DNA of 64,000 nucleotides, taken from NCBI GenBank assembly GCA_017860255.1, contig JAFNAR010000002.1, positions 62,001-126,000 of the forward strand, in the 5' to 3' direction. Below are positions 1-8,511 of this stretch, one piece after another (position 1 is the first letter of the stretch; each line of letters starts with the position of its first letter). The position numbers were made by a program, and so were the translations under genes. The notes below the pieces were generated by a model. It did no database searches. It worked only from the letters and a program-made list of their open reading frames with translations, and was not told the DNA's origin. This stretch comes from Bacteroidota bacterium (lineage in GTDB: Bacteria; Bacteroidota; Bacteroidia; Bacteroidales; P3).

Positions 1-761
1 GTTGGACACATTAGTTGACGACTCAAATAGCGAATTTGATTTTCATCATCAATTATCATCATTGTGCCATTACCATGTTTAAAGGCAACCTCAACAGATT
101 TCTTAAGCCTTGAAGTGTTTTCTGGATTGATTTTCAGTTTATCAATAACAATTTCAATATCATGTATCTTATATCTGTCCAACTGCAATCCTGTTGAAAT
201 ATTTAATATCTCTCCATCAACTCTTACCTTCAAAAATCCTTTCTTTGCAGTGGAAACAAATAATTCTCTATAATGTCCTTTTCTTGCCTTAACAACTGGA
301 GCAAGTATTAAAACTGATTTGTCTAAATAGTTCGTCTCAATTATTTCAATTATTTGTTTCTCGGAATACTTAACCATTTTTTCTCCAGTATTTATGGAAT
401 AAGCATCGGAAGCTCTTGCATAGAGAAGACGGATAAGGTCATAAATTTCAGTTGTTGTACCAACTGTTGAACGAGGGTTTTTATTTGTTGTTTTTTGTTC
501 AATGGAGATTACTGGAGAAAGTCCAGTTATTTTCTCAACATCTGGTCGAGCCATTGAACCTAAATAGTAGCGAATGTATGCTGAAAAGGTTTCTAAGTAT
601 CTTCTTTGTCCTTCTGCGTAGATGGTGTCAAAGGCCAATGAGGACTTTCCACTCCCACTCAAACCTGTTATGGTTATAAGAGAATTTCTTGGCATTGCAA
701 GAGAAATGTTTTGCAAGTTATGAGCCTTAGCACCAAATATTTCGAGTTTGTCTTCTTTCAT
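1..761 (-). CDS. uvrA: Excinuclease ABC subunit A, N-terminal part (runs off the left edge)
   Basis: UvrA is the damage-recognition ATPase of nucleotide excision repair. Translation from the ATG at 759-761 gives about 253 residues with no stop before the window edge. The first Walker A loop (GLSGSGKSS, residues 33-41) is followed by AFDTIYAEGQRRYLE, then MARPDVEKITGLSPVISIEQ, both UvrA hallmarks. The remaining two thirds of the protein (zinc modules, second ATPase) lie outside the window. It is divergent from the lipoprotein gene at 944. The start is the first ATG and fits the usual UvrA N-terminus. Confidence 0.95.
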   Translation of the reverse strand, partial: MKEDKLEIFGAKAHNLQNISLAMPRNSLITITGLSGSGKSSLAFDTIYAEGQRRYLETFSAYIRYYLGSMARPDVEKITGLSPVISIEQKTTNKNPRSTVGTTTEIYDLIRLLYARASDAYSINTGEKMVKYSEKQIIEIIETNYLDKSVLILAPVVKARKGHYRELFVSTAKKGFLKVRVDGEILNISTGLQLDRYKIHDIEIVIDKLKINPENTSRLKKSVEVAFKHGNGTMMIIDDENQIRYLSRQLMCP

Positions 762-857
762 TTTTTGTGGTTAAAATAATTTGCAATAATACTACTTTTT
801 TGCGAGCTAATTATTGATTCCTCGTCTTAAATATTCTTTCAATAACCTGTTGATTAA

Positions 858-887
858 TTTGTAATCTAATATTTTTTATTATCTTTG
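858..887 (+). promoter_or_regulatory. Bacteroidota-type promoter of the 944 lipoprotein gene
   Basis: TTTG at 858-861 and TATCTTTG at 880-887 are 18 bases apart. This matches the Bacteroidota -33/-7 consensus (TTTG, about 19 bases, TAnnTTTG). Transcription would start near 895, about 50 bases before the ATG. Confidence 0.6.
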
Positions 888-943
888 TAGCATTAAAATG
901 CTAATATAATATTAATTCTTATAAACATTAAACCCTTTTTTGT

Positions 944-1810
944 ATGAAGAAAAGTTTGTTAATCATCGGTTTAATCGTTTCTGCAATGATGTTTAGTTGC
1001 CAAAACGATAAAGAACAACTTGCAAGGGAAAAACAAATACAAGATTCCTTTGCTCAAATAATGTCTGTTAAAGATGGTGATTTGGAAAATCTATTTATGG
1101 AACTTAACCAAATTGACTCCTCTCTAACTGAAGTTACAAGCAAATATACCAATGTGTCAAAAGTTGCCAATACTTCTGGCGAAATGTCTCAAGACACTAA
1201 GGTAAGTATTAAAGAAAAGATTGAAACAATAAATAATCTTTTGGCTGAAAACAAGAGAAAAATTGCAAATATTAACTCCAAGATGCAAAAGAACAACAAG
1301 GAGAATGAACAATTGAAAATATTTGTAAAAAATCTGGAATCAAGAATTAAGGAACAGGAAGAACAAATTCAGGCTTTAACTGCTGAATTGGCAAAGAAAA
1401 ACATTCAAATTGATAACTTAAATAAAAACGTTGCTGATTTGAATGAAAAAGCAAAACAAAGAGATGCTCAAATAATGAAGATTGAAGATGAAAAGAACAC
1501 TGCATACTTTGTTATTGGAACAAAGAAAGAGTTAATGAGCAAAAAGATTATTGACCGTAAGGGTGGTTTTATCGGAATTGGTAAATCATCTGTTTTATCT
1601 TCAAATGCTGACTATACTAACTTCACTAAGATAGACATCCGTAACACTCAAGAAATTGCACTAACAGGCAAAAGAGTTGAAATAGTTACTTCTCATCCTG
1701 CTTCTTCTTATTCTTTGGAAGGCGATATTAAAGCACCAACATCAATTCGTATTACCAACCCAGAACAATTCTGGAAAGGAAATCGTTGCCTAATTATAAA
1801 AGTTGACTAA
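944..1810 (+). CDS. Coiled-coil lipoprotein of unknown function
   Basis: A 288-residue protein with a lipoprotein signal peptide: MKKSLLI, a hydrophobic stretch, then the lipobox FSC with Cys19. Residues about 30-190 are Lys/Glu/Gln-rich and heptad-like, indicating a long coiled coil. A compact, more hydrophobic C-terminal domain follows (about 190-288, beginning YFVIGTKKELMSKKI). I do not recognise a named family. The architecture (lipid anchor, periplasmic coiled coil, small globular domain) recurs in Bacteroidota envelope proteins. The gene is monocistronic, with its own promoter and a terminator just downstream. Confidence 0.8.
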   Translation: MKKSLLIIGLIVSAMMFSCQNDKEQLAREKQIQDSFAQIMSVKDGDLENLFMELNQIDSSLTEVTSKYTNVSKVANTSGEMSQDTKVSIKEKIETINNLLAENKRKIANINSKMQKNNKENEQLKIFVKNLESRIKEQEEQIQALTAELAKKNIQIDNLNKNVADLNEKAKQRDAQIMKIEDEKNTAYFVIGTKKELMSKKIIDRKGGFIGIGKSSVLSSNADYTNFTKIDIRNTQEIALTGKRVEIVTSHPASSYSLEGDIKAPTSIRITNPEQFWKGNRCLIIKVD

Positions 1811-1835
1811 GATACTTTAAATTACATAAAGAAAA

Positions 1836-1863
1836 ACGAGGGTTAATTAATTTTAATCCTCGT
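1836..1863 (+). terminator. Rho-independent terminator after the 944 gene
   Basis: ACGAGGGTTAA at 1836-1846 pairs with TTAATCCTCGT at 1853-1863 (one wobble) and runs into a T7 tract. Confidence 0.75.
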
Positions 1864-1898
1864 TTTTTTATATCCCTTTTTTAATTAATACTAAAATT

Positions 1899-1993
1899 TA
1901 AAGGGACTTATTTGAAAATATGATTGACTTATTCAAAAATATATCAGATATATTTTAAAATATGATTGATATATTTTTAATTATATCGGGACT
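1899..1993. repeat. AT-rich short-period repeat block, copy 1
   Basis: The stretch consists of imperfect units of about 21-23 bases. On the minus strand they read like AAATAAGTCCC, ATATATCAATCATATTTT and ATATATCTGATATATTTTTG. The same family of units occurs in the opposite orientation at 37083-37194. No coding potential is evident. Confidence 0.5.
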
Positions 1994-2044
1994 TTTTTCT
2001 CGATTATGGGATTAAAGTTTTCTCTCTTTAATTCTCAATCAATT

Positions 2045-3034
2045 TTATTCAATTATCATTTGTTCGTTTTGCATATCTCTTGTTAGATAATCCCAAGACA
2101 GACCATTCTTTTGAGGCAAATAGATTCTAAGCTTTTTGTTATTCTTATTATAAATTTTGGTTCCTCTTATTGAAGGGTTTAGAAAACGAAGGTGATTATA
2201 CTTTACTCCCACTTGCTGTGCAAAAGCATAAAGGTCGTTGATTGTTGTGTCAACTATTATCTCTCTTGTTGGAATTGGTTGATAAGTATCTTTCATTCGA
2301 AAGTAATAACCATATTGTTGAGGGTTTTCCATAATAAGCTTATAGGCAATAATTCTGTAAACATATCTTGCTGTTTCGGTGTAGGTGTATAAATCCCAAT
2401 AATTGTCGCATCCTTGATCATTCAATCTTGTCCTTACTGAACTTTCTCCAGAATTATATGCTGCACAAGCTAAAGCCCAATCGCTAAATACTTCTTTTTT
2501 CTGTTTTAAATATTTACATGCTGCAATTGTAGATTTCTCCAAATCGTATCTTTCATCCCAACCATCCAAAGTATCCAATCCATATTCTTTTGCCGTTGGA
2601 AGTAAAAATTGCCAAAATCCCTCTGCTTTGGAAGGAGAGACAACATTTGTTAATCCACTTTCAGCAACAGCCAAATATTTAATATCATCTGGAACTGACT
2701 GACTTTTAAGCAAAGGTTCAATTGTGGGAAAATATCGTTGGGCTCTTTTAAGGATTAAGAAAGTTGTTGAGTGATTGTACATAATGGAAGTTAGCTCTCT
2801 GTCTAAAGCTTCTCTAACAAAAACATTATCCAATGGTATTTCATTTCCGCAAAACTCTACATATTGAGGAATGGGTGGTGCAAAATTTTGATAATGCTGT
2901 TTAACAATATCCATATACTCACTATCACTATTTGTTGGTGCAGTTCTTGCCATTACAAATATTCCCATAATAATAGCAATGGAAGATAATACTATAGCCA
3001 CAATACTCAATTCTTTTATCCAACTTCTTTTCAT
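2045..3034 (-). CDS. Membrane-anchored lytic murein transglycosylase (GH23, MltD-like)
   Basis: Lytic transglycosylases cleave the MurNAc-GlcNAc bond of peptidoglycan, leaving 1,6-anhydroMurNAc ends. The 329-residue protein has an N-terminal hydrophobic anchor (about 9-29) and an SLT/GH23 domain (about 105-235). The catalytic Glu is E125 in AVAESG; GFWQF (139-143) and AAYNSG (191-196) are the family's substrate-groove motifs. Residues about 265-320 resemble a degenerate LysM module (DLYAFAQQVGVKYNHL). Divergent from the 3152 gene, with a shared promoter region. Unanchored relatives are larger and carry several LysM repeats; this one has at most one. Confidence 0.88.
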   Translation of the reverse strand: MKRSWIKELSIVAIVLSSIAIIMGIFVMARTAPTNSDSEYMDIVKQHYQNFAPPIPQYVEFCGNEIPLDNVFVREALDRELTSIMYNHSTTFLILKRAQRYFPTIEPLLKSQSVPDDIKYLAVAESGLTNVVSPSKAEGFWQFLLPTAKEYGLDTLDGWDERYDLEKSTIAACKYLKQKKEVFSDWALACAAYNSGESSVRTRLNDQGCDNYWDLYTYTETARYVYRIIAYKLIMENPQQYGYYFRMKDTYQPIPTREIIVDTTINDLYAFAQQVGVKYNHLRFLNPSIRGTKIYNKNNKKLRIYLPQKNGLSWDYLTRDMQNEQMIIE

Positions 3035-3067
3035 TACAATTAACCTTTATCATTTTCGTTACTATTG

Positions 3068-3099
3068 CAAAGATACTTAATCTTATCTTCATTAGCAAA
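3068..3099 (-). promoter_or_regulatory. Promoter of the lytic transglycosylase gene
   Basis: On the minus strand TTTG (complement of 3096-3099) and TATCTTTG (complement of 3068-3075) are 20 bases apart. A plus-strand TATTTTTG at 3108-3115 probably serves the divergent 3152 gene, though I see no good -33 box for it. Confidence 0.6.
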
Positions 3100-3151
3100 A
3101 TTATTATTATTTTTGTACTTTATTTTTTAATCCGTAACATAAATTATTGAA

Positions 3152-5356
3152 ATGCTAAAACGATTCACTATAACCATATTCTTAATACTAATATCTCTGT
3201 TATCATATAGTCAAACTCTTTCTGACCAACAACGAAAAGATATATTATCTGATTTACAAAAGCAAATAACCATTGTTTCTGCTTTCTCTTCCGAAAAGCT
3301 TGATATGATTCCAGTTTATAATTCTCAACTATTAAATGCCAATAAAACTTTAGATAAGTATGAGGTTTATAAGTCAGATAATTTGATTTATGCCAAATGG
3401 TTTGAGCTAAAAACTTTGGTTAAGCAAAATAAGGAAATGGTTGATTTCCTTGAGCCAAGAGTTGGAGACTGGTTTTACAGGAAAGCTGTTGGTTTTGTTG
3501 CGAACAATGAAAAAGATAAGGCTGTTGAATTCTTGAACAAGGCTCTTGTTTACGACTCCAAGAATGTTATGGTTAATTACGAATTGGCAAAGATAAGCTT
3601 GGATAGTGGTAAAATTGTTGGAGCTACAAATCGTTTGACTAATATTCTTTCGCAAATGCAACCCGATGATGAAGAAAAACTGCTTTGTCAAAATTTAATT
3701 GCTTTTGCTTATGATAAAAATCTTTTGAAGTCTTTATCATTAATTAATCAGGGAAAGTATGCTTATGCAGTTGACATCTTAACTGAACTGGATGCTTATT
3801 GTCAAGGGGATATTTATGGCATTTGTAATAAAGCTGTTGTTAAGAAGAATCTTGACTTTTGCAAGACAGGAATCTATAATGAGCATATAACTGTAAGCAA
3901 GAAAGCAATGGAGATTGGAAGAAGCGATGTTGCAGGAGATTTTGTTCAAAACACTTACGACTACTTCCAAAGAAACCGTCAATCCATTACCGATACAACA
4001 AGTTTTGAAGGATTGGTTCGTGGAGTGGTTAATTCCTACATTGGACAAATAAAAGACTTATACAGTGCAAAGAATAATGAAGCAAAAATTGATTTAATCA
4101 GAAAGACCAAAGAACTTGTTGCTTTGGTTGGAGGAGAATATGAAGCTGGCGTTCTTAAAACTCTGTCATCATTGCAAGGAAATTCAACTCCTGTGGACAT
4201 GAAACTTGATTCAATTGAAAATGCTGCTCCTTTGGAAGGATTCACTCATCAATATGCTCAATATGTAAAAGACAGTGTGAGTAATGCACAAGAAAAGGTT
4301 AAGGAGATAGAAAAACAATATGTTCCTTCATCTGAAAATAAACTTCCAGAAAAATCTTTAGCTGTTGAACAAACTAAAACCAAAAGCTTGAAAAAAGAAA
4401 TTGATGATAAGTTTTATGAGTCACGTACTTTTATGACTGTAAGCAATTACGATAAAGCCATGGAGGTTTTGGAGAAAGCTAATCGTTTGGCAAAGATTGA
4501 TGTTGAAAAGCAGGAAGTTGAAAAAATGTACACTTCTGCAATCAGGGAAATATCTGCAAGGAGAATGTCAGCTGCTGAATATGCAATTTTTCAGGGAGAT
4601 GTTGCAAAGGCAGACAGTTTGGTTGCAAAAACAAATGATTTGATTACTACCTATAAAATGGAAAATGACCCAACCATTATTAATATAATGAATAGTTATT
4701 TGAGAGTTATTGACCAAAAGGTTTGCCAAAAGAAACAGGATGAAATTGATGTGTTTGTTTATAATATTTTGGATTGTGTTAGAAGAAATGATTTCTATAG
4801 AGCGGACCAACTTATAACAACTGCAATGCAAGTGAAGGGTTCTTCTGAGTGTCGATTAGACAAGCAAAAGATCCGTCAACTAAAACGCCAAATTGAAAAG
4901 CCTTTGGAATATGTTAATATGAAAGAAGGTGTAATGAAAAATTTGGAGAATAAAGACACCTTGCTTTTCATTAAAACATACGCAGAATTGGAACAGTTTT
5001 GGAACGATAACAAGCTTATAGAAATAAGCGTTGAGCATCTTCCATTAAGAAAAATATTATACAACACCAATAATAGCGAATTGGTTATTAAGTCAATTGA
5101 AGAATTGGTTAAGTATCGTTTATATTTTGGTTCTTTGGAAGCTTTGGGTGCTTTGAAAGATATGGGCTTTAAAAGAAAACAGACTAAGGAAGCTCAAAAG
5201 AAAATTGGGATGATGATGTCTTTGGATGTTGTTAATCGTCCCGACAAGATTAGAGAAAGCAATATTATTGATGATAAGTTTAAGAATGATAAATGGTTTA
5301 AGGATTTCTATAAGAGTTATAATAAATATTTGATTAGTTGGCGTAAAAACAATTAA
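3152..5356 (+). CDS. Large secreted/periplasmic helical (TPR-like) protein of unknown function
   Basis: A 734-residue protein with a Sec signal peptide (MLKRFTITIFLILISLLSYSQ). The mature part is almost entirely helical and charged. Several stretches have TPR-like spacing: residues about 105-150 (FYRKAVGFVANNEKDKAVEFLNKALVYD) and about 425-465 (SRTFMTVSNYDKAMEVLEKANRLAK). It begins a run with xseA and xseB: its stop is separated from the xseA ATG by one base, so translation is probably coupled. I cannot assign a function. TPR proteins of this kind often scaffold envelope complexes, but nothing here names the partner. Confidence 0.8.
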   Translation: MLKRFTITIFLILISLLSYSQTLSDQQRKDILSDLQKQITIVSAFSSEKLDMIPVYNSQLLNANKTLDKYEVYKSDNLIYAKWFELKTLVKQNKEMVDFLEPRVGDWFYRKAVGFVANNEKDKAVEFLNKALVYDSKNVMVNYELAKISLDSGKIVGATNRLTNILSQMQPDDEEKLLCQNLIAFAYDKNLLKSLSLINQGKYAYAVDILTELDAYCQGDIYGICNKAVVKKNLDFCKTGIYNEHITVSKKAMEIGRSDVAGDFVQNTYDYFQRNRQSITDTTSFEGLVRGVVNSYIGQIKDLYSAKNNEAKIDLIRKTKELVALVGGEYEAGVLKTLSSLQGNSTPVDMKLDSIENAAPLEGFTHQYAQYVKDSVSNAQEKVKEIEKQYVPSSENKLPEKSLAVEQTKTKSLKKEIDDKFYESRTFMTVSNYDKAMEVLEKANRLAKIDVEKQEVEKMYTSAIREISARRMSAAEYAIFQGDVAKADSLVAKTNDLITTYKMENDPTIINIMNSYLRVIDQKVCQKKQDEIDVFVYNILDCVRRNDFYRADQLITTAMQVKGSSECRLDKQKIRQLKRQIEKPLEYVNMKEGVMKNLENKDTLLFIKTYAELEQFWNDNKLIEISVEHLPLRKILYNTNNSELVIKSIEELVKYRLYFGSLEALGALKDMGFKRKQTKEAQKKIGMMMSLDVVNRPDKIRESNIIDDKFKNDKWFKDFYKSYNKYLISWRKNN

Positions 5357-5357
5357 T

Positions 5358-6482
5358 ATGGCAAAAGAAGAAAATGGTATTAAATACTTCACTCTTTTAG
5401 AAGCCCTAAGAAGTATTCAGAACACCTTACTCAATCGCTACACCTCTTCGTTTTGGGTTAAAGCCGATTTAATGAAGCTAAATCATTATGTTCATTCAGG
5501 ACATGCTTATCCTGATTTGGTTGAAAAACAAGATAACAAAATTGTTGCGCAAGTTAGATCACTAATTTGGAAAGATGATTTTGAAAGAATAAACTCGAAG
5601 TTTGTTTCCACAACCAAAGAACCAATTAAGGATGGCATAACAGTACTTATTTATTGCAGAATTCAGTTTGATGCTCTTTATGGATTATCTTTAAGAATTA
5701 TTGATATTGACCCTCTTTTCACTCTTGGAGAATTGGAGAAAGAAAGGTTAGATACAATTAGAAAGATTAAAGAAGAAGGACTTTGGGATAATAACAAAAA
5801 ACTTTCCTTACCTCTTTTACCTAAAAGACTTGCAATTATTTCAGTTCAAACCAGCAAAGGGTATTCTGACTTTATGAATATTATTAATGAAGAGAAACAA
5901 CCCTACAAACTTTTCACCATGCTTTTCCCTTCTCTTTTGCAGGGAGATAATGCAGTTGAATCTTTGCTTATTGCTTTAGATGCAATTGAAGTTGTTAAAG
6001 ACCATTTTGATGCTGTTTTAATAATTAGAGGTGGAGGTGGAGATATTGGATTAGCATGTTATAATAATTATGAATTAGTTAAATGCATTGCCTCCTATCC
6101 TTTGCCAGTTTTAACAGGAATTGGACACTCAACAAACGAAACCGTAAGCGAAATGGTTTCTAACAAAACTGCTATCACACCTACTGAACTTGCTGATTTT
6201 ATAATCAAACGCTTTGTTAATTTTGACCAGCAACTCAAAGAAATTAAACTTAACCTTTTTAATATTGCTTCAAGACGAATAGAAAGAGAAACTCAAACCC
6301 TTGCCAATTATCAACAAGTTTTAAAACTCCTTGATCCCAAAAATCTTTTAAAAAGAGGTTACTCCATATCATACCTAAAAGATAAAATAATTACATCAGC
6401 ATCTGAACTTAAAAAAGGAGATCAATTAGTAACACTATTTGCAGACGGAAAGATAATTTCAACAGTAACCGATAAAGAATAG
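5358..6482 (+). CDS. xseA: Exodeoxyribonuclease VII large subunit
   Basis: ExoVII degrades single-stranded DNA from both ends into acid-soluble oligonucleotides; XseA carries the active site. The 374-residue protein has an N-terminal OB-fold region (about 1-115) and the catalytic core with IIRGGGGDIG, then PVLTGIGHSTNETVSEMVSNKTAITPTELADF, the conserved XseA block. It is shorter than many XseA proteins (about 400-450 residues), mainly in the C-terminal coiled-coil stem. xseB follows four bases after the stop, confirming the pair. Confidence 0.95.
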   Translation: MAKEENGIKYFTLLEALRSIQNTLLNRYTSSFWVKADLMKLNHYVHSGHAYPDLVEKQDNKIVAQVRSLIWKDDFERINSKFVSTTKEPIKDGITVLIYCRIQFDALYGLSLRIIDIDPLFTLGELEKERLDTIRKIKEEGLWDNNKKLSLPLLPKRLAIISVQTSKGYSDFMNIINEEKQPYKLFTMLFPSLLQGDNAVESLLIALDAIEVVKDHFDAVLIIRGGGGDIGLACYNNYELVKCIASYPLPVLTGIGHSTNETVSEMVSNKTAITPTELADFIIKRFVNFDQQLKEIKLNLFNIASRRIERETQTLANYQQVLKLLDPKNLLKRGYSISYLKDKIITSASELKKGDQLVTLFADGKIISTVTDKE

Positions 6483-6486
6483 AAAT

Positions 6487-6699
6487 ATGAAAACAAAAAA
6501 CTATACTCAGAAATTTGAAGAACTAACCAAGATAGTTAAAGAGTTGGAAGGAGGAGATATAACCATTGACGATATGACCCTTAAGATTCAACAAGCCTTG
6601 GTTCTATTGGATGAATGTAAAGAAAGCCTTAGCATAGTAACCGAAGACGTGAACAAAATTCGTGATGAAATAAATTCAGCTAACGAGAATAACATTTAA
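6487..6699 (+). CDS. xseB: Exodeoxyribonuclease VII small subunit
   Basis: A 70-residue, all-helical protein with the XseB pattern YTQKFEELTKIVKELEGG at the N-terminus. It is the non-catalytic subunit that binds several-fold to the XseA stem and stabilises the enzyme. Position directly after xseA (four-base gap) and length fit the family. Confidence 0.92.
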   Translation: MKTKNYTQKFEELTKIVKELEGGDITIDDMTLKIQQALVLLDECKESLSIVTEDVNKIRDEINSANENNI

Positions 6700-6748
6700 T
6701 CCTTAGCTTATTTAAACAAGTTTACTAACTCCTTATTTCATTTTACTG

Positions 6749-6801
6749 AAACCTTACTTTAATTTTTTCTTTATTTACTTTATTTTACTGAAATAAGGTT
6801 T
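6749..6801 (+). terminator. Possible terminator after xseB
   Basis: AAACCTTA (6749-6756) and TAAGGTTT (6794-6801) can pair around a long AT-rich loop, followed by TATTTTT. The loop is unusually long, so this is tentative. Confidence 0.35.
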
Positions 6802-6842
6802 TATTTTTCAGAGTAAGATTTCCACTATAATAAATAAATAAT

Positions 6843-6870
6843 GTAGATAATTGATTAATCAATCCTCTAC
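6843..6870 (-). terminator. Terminator of the purE/kinase/deaminase run
   Basis: A near-perfect inverted repeat (GTAGA...TCTAC around the palindrome ATTGATTAATCAAT) begins immediately after the dCMP deaminase stop codon. Read on the minus strand it is followed by a T-rich stretch. Confidence 0.55.
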
Positions 6871-7383
6871 TTATTGATTACTATATTTAAGAATATCTTC
6901 ACAAAAGAATTCTAATTTAATTCCTGCTTGTTTAAACATTTCTTCTGATTCTTCTCCTGCATGGTATTTTTTCTCACATACAACTCTTTTAATTCCGCAG
7001 TTGATTATTAGCATTGCACATACTCTACATGGAGTCATTCTACAATACAGGGTGGCTCCATCAAGTGCTATGCCTCTTCTTGCAGCTTGACATATTGCAT
7101 TTTGTTCTGCATGTACTGTTCTAACGCAATGTGTTGTTATGGTTTCGTCTTCATGAAAAGTTTTCTTGAAAAGATGTCCAACCTCATCGCAATGAGGCAA
7201 TCCTATTGGAGAACCAACATATCCAGTAACCAAAACTTGTTTGTCTTTTACAATAACGCATCCACTCCTACCTCTATCGCAAGTTGCTCTTTTGGCTGCA
7301 GCATTTGCCAACTCCATAAAGTATTCATCCCATGATGGTCTTTTATATGTGTTTTCTCCTATTTCTTTATTATTTTCTTCCAT
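6871..7383 (-). CDS. dCMP deaminase family protein (ComEB-like)
   Basis: Zinc-dependent deaminase of the cytidine/deoxycytidylate deaminase fold. In this family the reaction is dCMP to dUMP, feeding dTMP synthesis. The 170-residue protein shows the Zn signature HAE (91-93) and PCRVC (118-122), with a preceding Cys/His-rich loop as in dCMP deaminases (TCDRGRSGCVIV, 34-45). Its start overlaps the upstream kinase gene by 25 bases, so the two are translated in tandem; the pairing suggests nucleotide metabolism. tRNA adenosine deaminase is less likely because of the long loop with HCVRTVHAEQNA. Confidence 0.88.
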   Translation of the reverse strand: MEENNKEIGENTYKRPSWDEYFMELANAAAKRATCDRGRSGCVIVKDKQVLVTGYVGSPIGLPHCDEVGHLFKKTFHEDETITTHCVRTVHAEQNAICQAARRGIALDGATLYCRMTPCRVCAMLIINCGIKRVVCEKKYHAGEESEEMFKQAGIKLEFFCEDILKYSNQ

Positions 7384-7916
7384 ATCTCTTCAATCTTTTC
7401 TTTTAAGTCTTCAATTGTTCCACTGTTATCAACAAGTATGTCTGCCTTATCAATGCAAGATTTCAAATTCTGAGCATTTACGTCATTTGATTGCATCTCT
7501 CTTTCTTCATTTTGTTTGAAAGTTTCAAAGCTTACATTATCAGTTGAACTTTTTCTTTGAAGTATTCTTTGATATCTAATTTTTATATCTGCATCAACGG
7601 CAATCAATAGAAAATCTTCCTTTTGTCGAAGAAATTCTACTTCCATTGGATTGCGTACGCTTTCTATTATACTGTTCTTTTCACTTTCCTTTGCTCTATA
7701 ATATAGGCTTTCTATTATATAGGATGGGCTATGTTCTTCCCTTAGTTTATTACCTATTATGGTCATGGAATCTCTATTAACTTCCAACCCTTCTTTTTCT
7801 ATTGTTTCAACAATAAAATCTCGTGCAGAGAAATGTAAGAATCCTTTTTCTTTTAACAAATCAACAATCGTACCCTTGCCTGCTCCAAGAGTACCAGTTA
7901 TGCCTATTATTATCAT
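7359..7916 (-). CDS. P-loop nucleotide/dephospho-CoA kinase-like protein
   Basis: A 185-residue P-loop protein beginning MIIIGITGTLGAGKGT (Walker A, residues 8-16). The fold is that of adenylate/dephospho-CoA kinases: an RNPMEVEFLR segment near residue 90, an IAVDAD strand, and an arginine-rich lid with RYQRILQRK. It could phosphorylate a deoxynucleoside monophosphate or act as a CoaE relative; the 25-base overlap with the dCMP deaminase gene favours nucleotide metabolism. The substrate cannot be read from the sequence. It lies between purE and the deaminase in a minus-strand operon. Confidence 0.75.
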   Translation of the reverse strand: MIIIGITGTLGAGKGTIVDLLKEKGFLHFSARDFIVETIEKEGLEVNRDSMTIIGNKLREEHSPSYIIESLYYRAKESEKNSIIESVRNPMEVEFLRQKEDFLLIAVDADIKIRYQRILQRKSSTDNVSFETFKQNEEREMQSNDVNAQNLKSCIDKADILVDNSGTIEDLKEKIEEIWKKIIKK

Positions 7917-7929
7917 CTTAGTACTTTAT

Positions 7930-8433
7930 TTATACCTTGTACTTAAATGAAATCTTTGAAAGGTCGTCGTTAGCTTTAACTATTTTTTCTTTTAGGCTTT
8001 GCTTATAATTTTTCATTTTCTCTCTTAGAATTTGATCACCATTAGCCATAATTTGAAGAGAAAGGATTGCAGCATTTAATGCACCATTTATTGCAACAGT
8101 TGCAACTGGAATTCCTGGAGGCATTTGAGCAATTGCAAGTAAGGCATCAATTCCATCCAAAGAAGCTTTAATTGGAACTCCAATAACAGGAAGTGGAGTC
8201 ATTGCAGCAATAACACCTGGCAAATGAGCTGCCATTCCGGCTCCAGCAATAATTACTTCAATACCTCTATCTTGAGCTTCAGTTGCAAACTTTTCAACTT
8301 CTTTTGGAGTACGGTGAGCTGAGAGTGCATTTATCTCAAAAGGTATTTCCATTTGATCTAAAAATATTGCAGCAGCTTCCATTACGGAATAATCACTGGT
8401 GCTTCCCATTATAATACTTACTCTTGGTTTCAT
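7930..8433 (-). CDS. purE: N5-carboxyaminoimidazole ribonucleotide mutase
   Basis: PurE moves the carboxyl group from N5-CAIR to C4, giving CAIR in purine synthesis. The 167-residue protein carries GSTSD (10-14), SAHRTP (38-43) and GAGMAAHLPGV (64-74), which form the CAIR binding site of class I PurE, and has the expected length. It leads the minus-strand operon purE-kinase-dCMP deaminase, transcribed from the promoter at 8470-8500. Only 13 bases separate it from the kinase gene. Confidence 0.96.
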   Translation of the reverse strand: MKPRVSIIMGSTSDYSVMEAAAIFLDQMEIPFEINALSAHRTPKEVEKFATEAQDRGIEVIIAGAGMAAHLPGVIAAMTPLPVIGVPIKASLDGIDALLAIAQMPPGIPVATVAINGALNAAILSLQIMANGDQILREKMKNYKQSLKEKIVKANDDLSKISFKYKV

Positions 8434-8468
8434 TGTCTATCTCTAATTTATATTAATTATTTTGACTT

Positions 8469-8511
8469 TCAAAAATACAACTTTATATAAGAATGTCAAA
8501 ATCTGATGAAT
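8469..8511 (-). repeat. 43-bp direct repeat, copy 1 (purE promoter)
   Basis: This segment is identical at 42 of 43 positions to 10033-10075, the single difference being T/A at 8482/10046. It contains a full minus-strand promoter. Its right end abuts the stop codon of the LRR gene (8512-8514) with no spacer. Confidence 0.85.
8470..8500 (-). promoter_or_regulatory. purE promoter
   Basis: On the minus strand TTTG (complement of 8497-8500), 19 bases, then TATTTTTG (complement of 8470-8477): an exact Bacteroidota consensus arrangement, 37 bases upstream of the purE ATG. Confidence 0.75.

Noticed and set aside
1899-1993. CRISPR-like array
   Set aside because: Units are imperfect, adjoin each other with no spacers of constant length, and there are no cas genes.
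6749-6801. A riboswitch or structured RNA after xseB
   Set aside because: Only a weak long-loop pairing; no conserved motif recognised.
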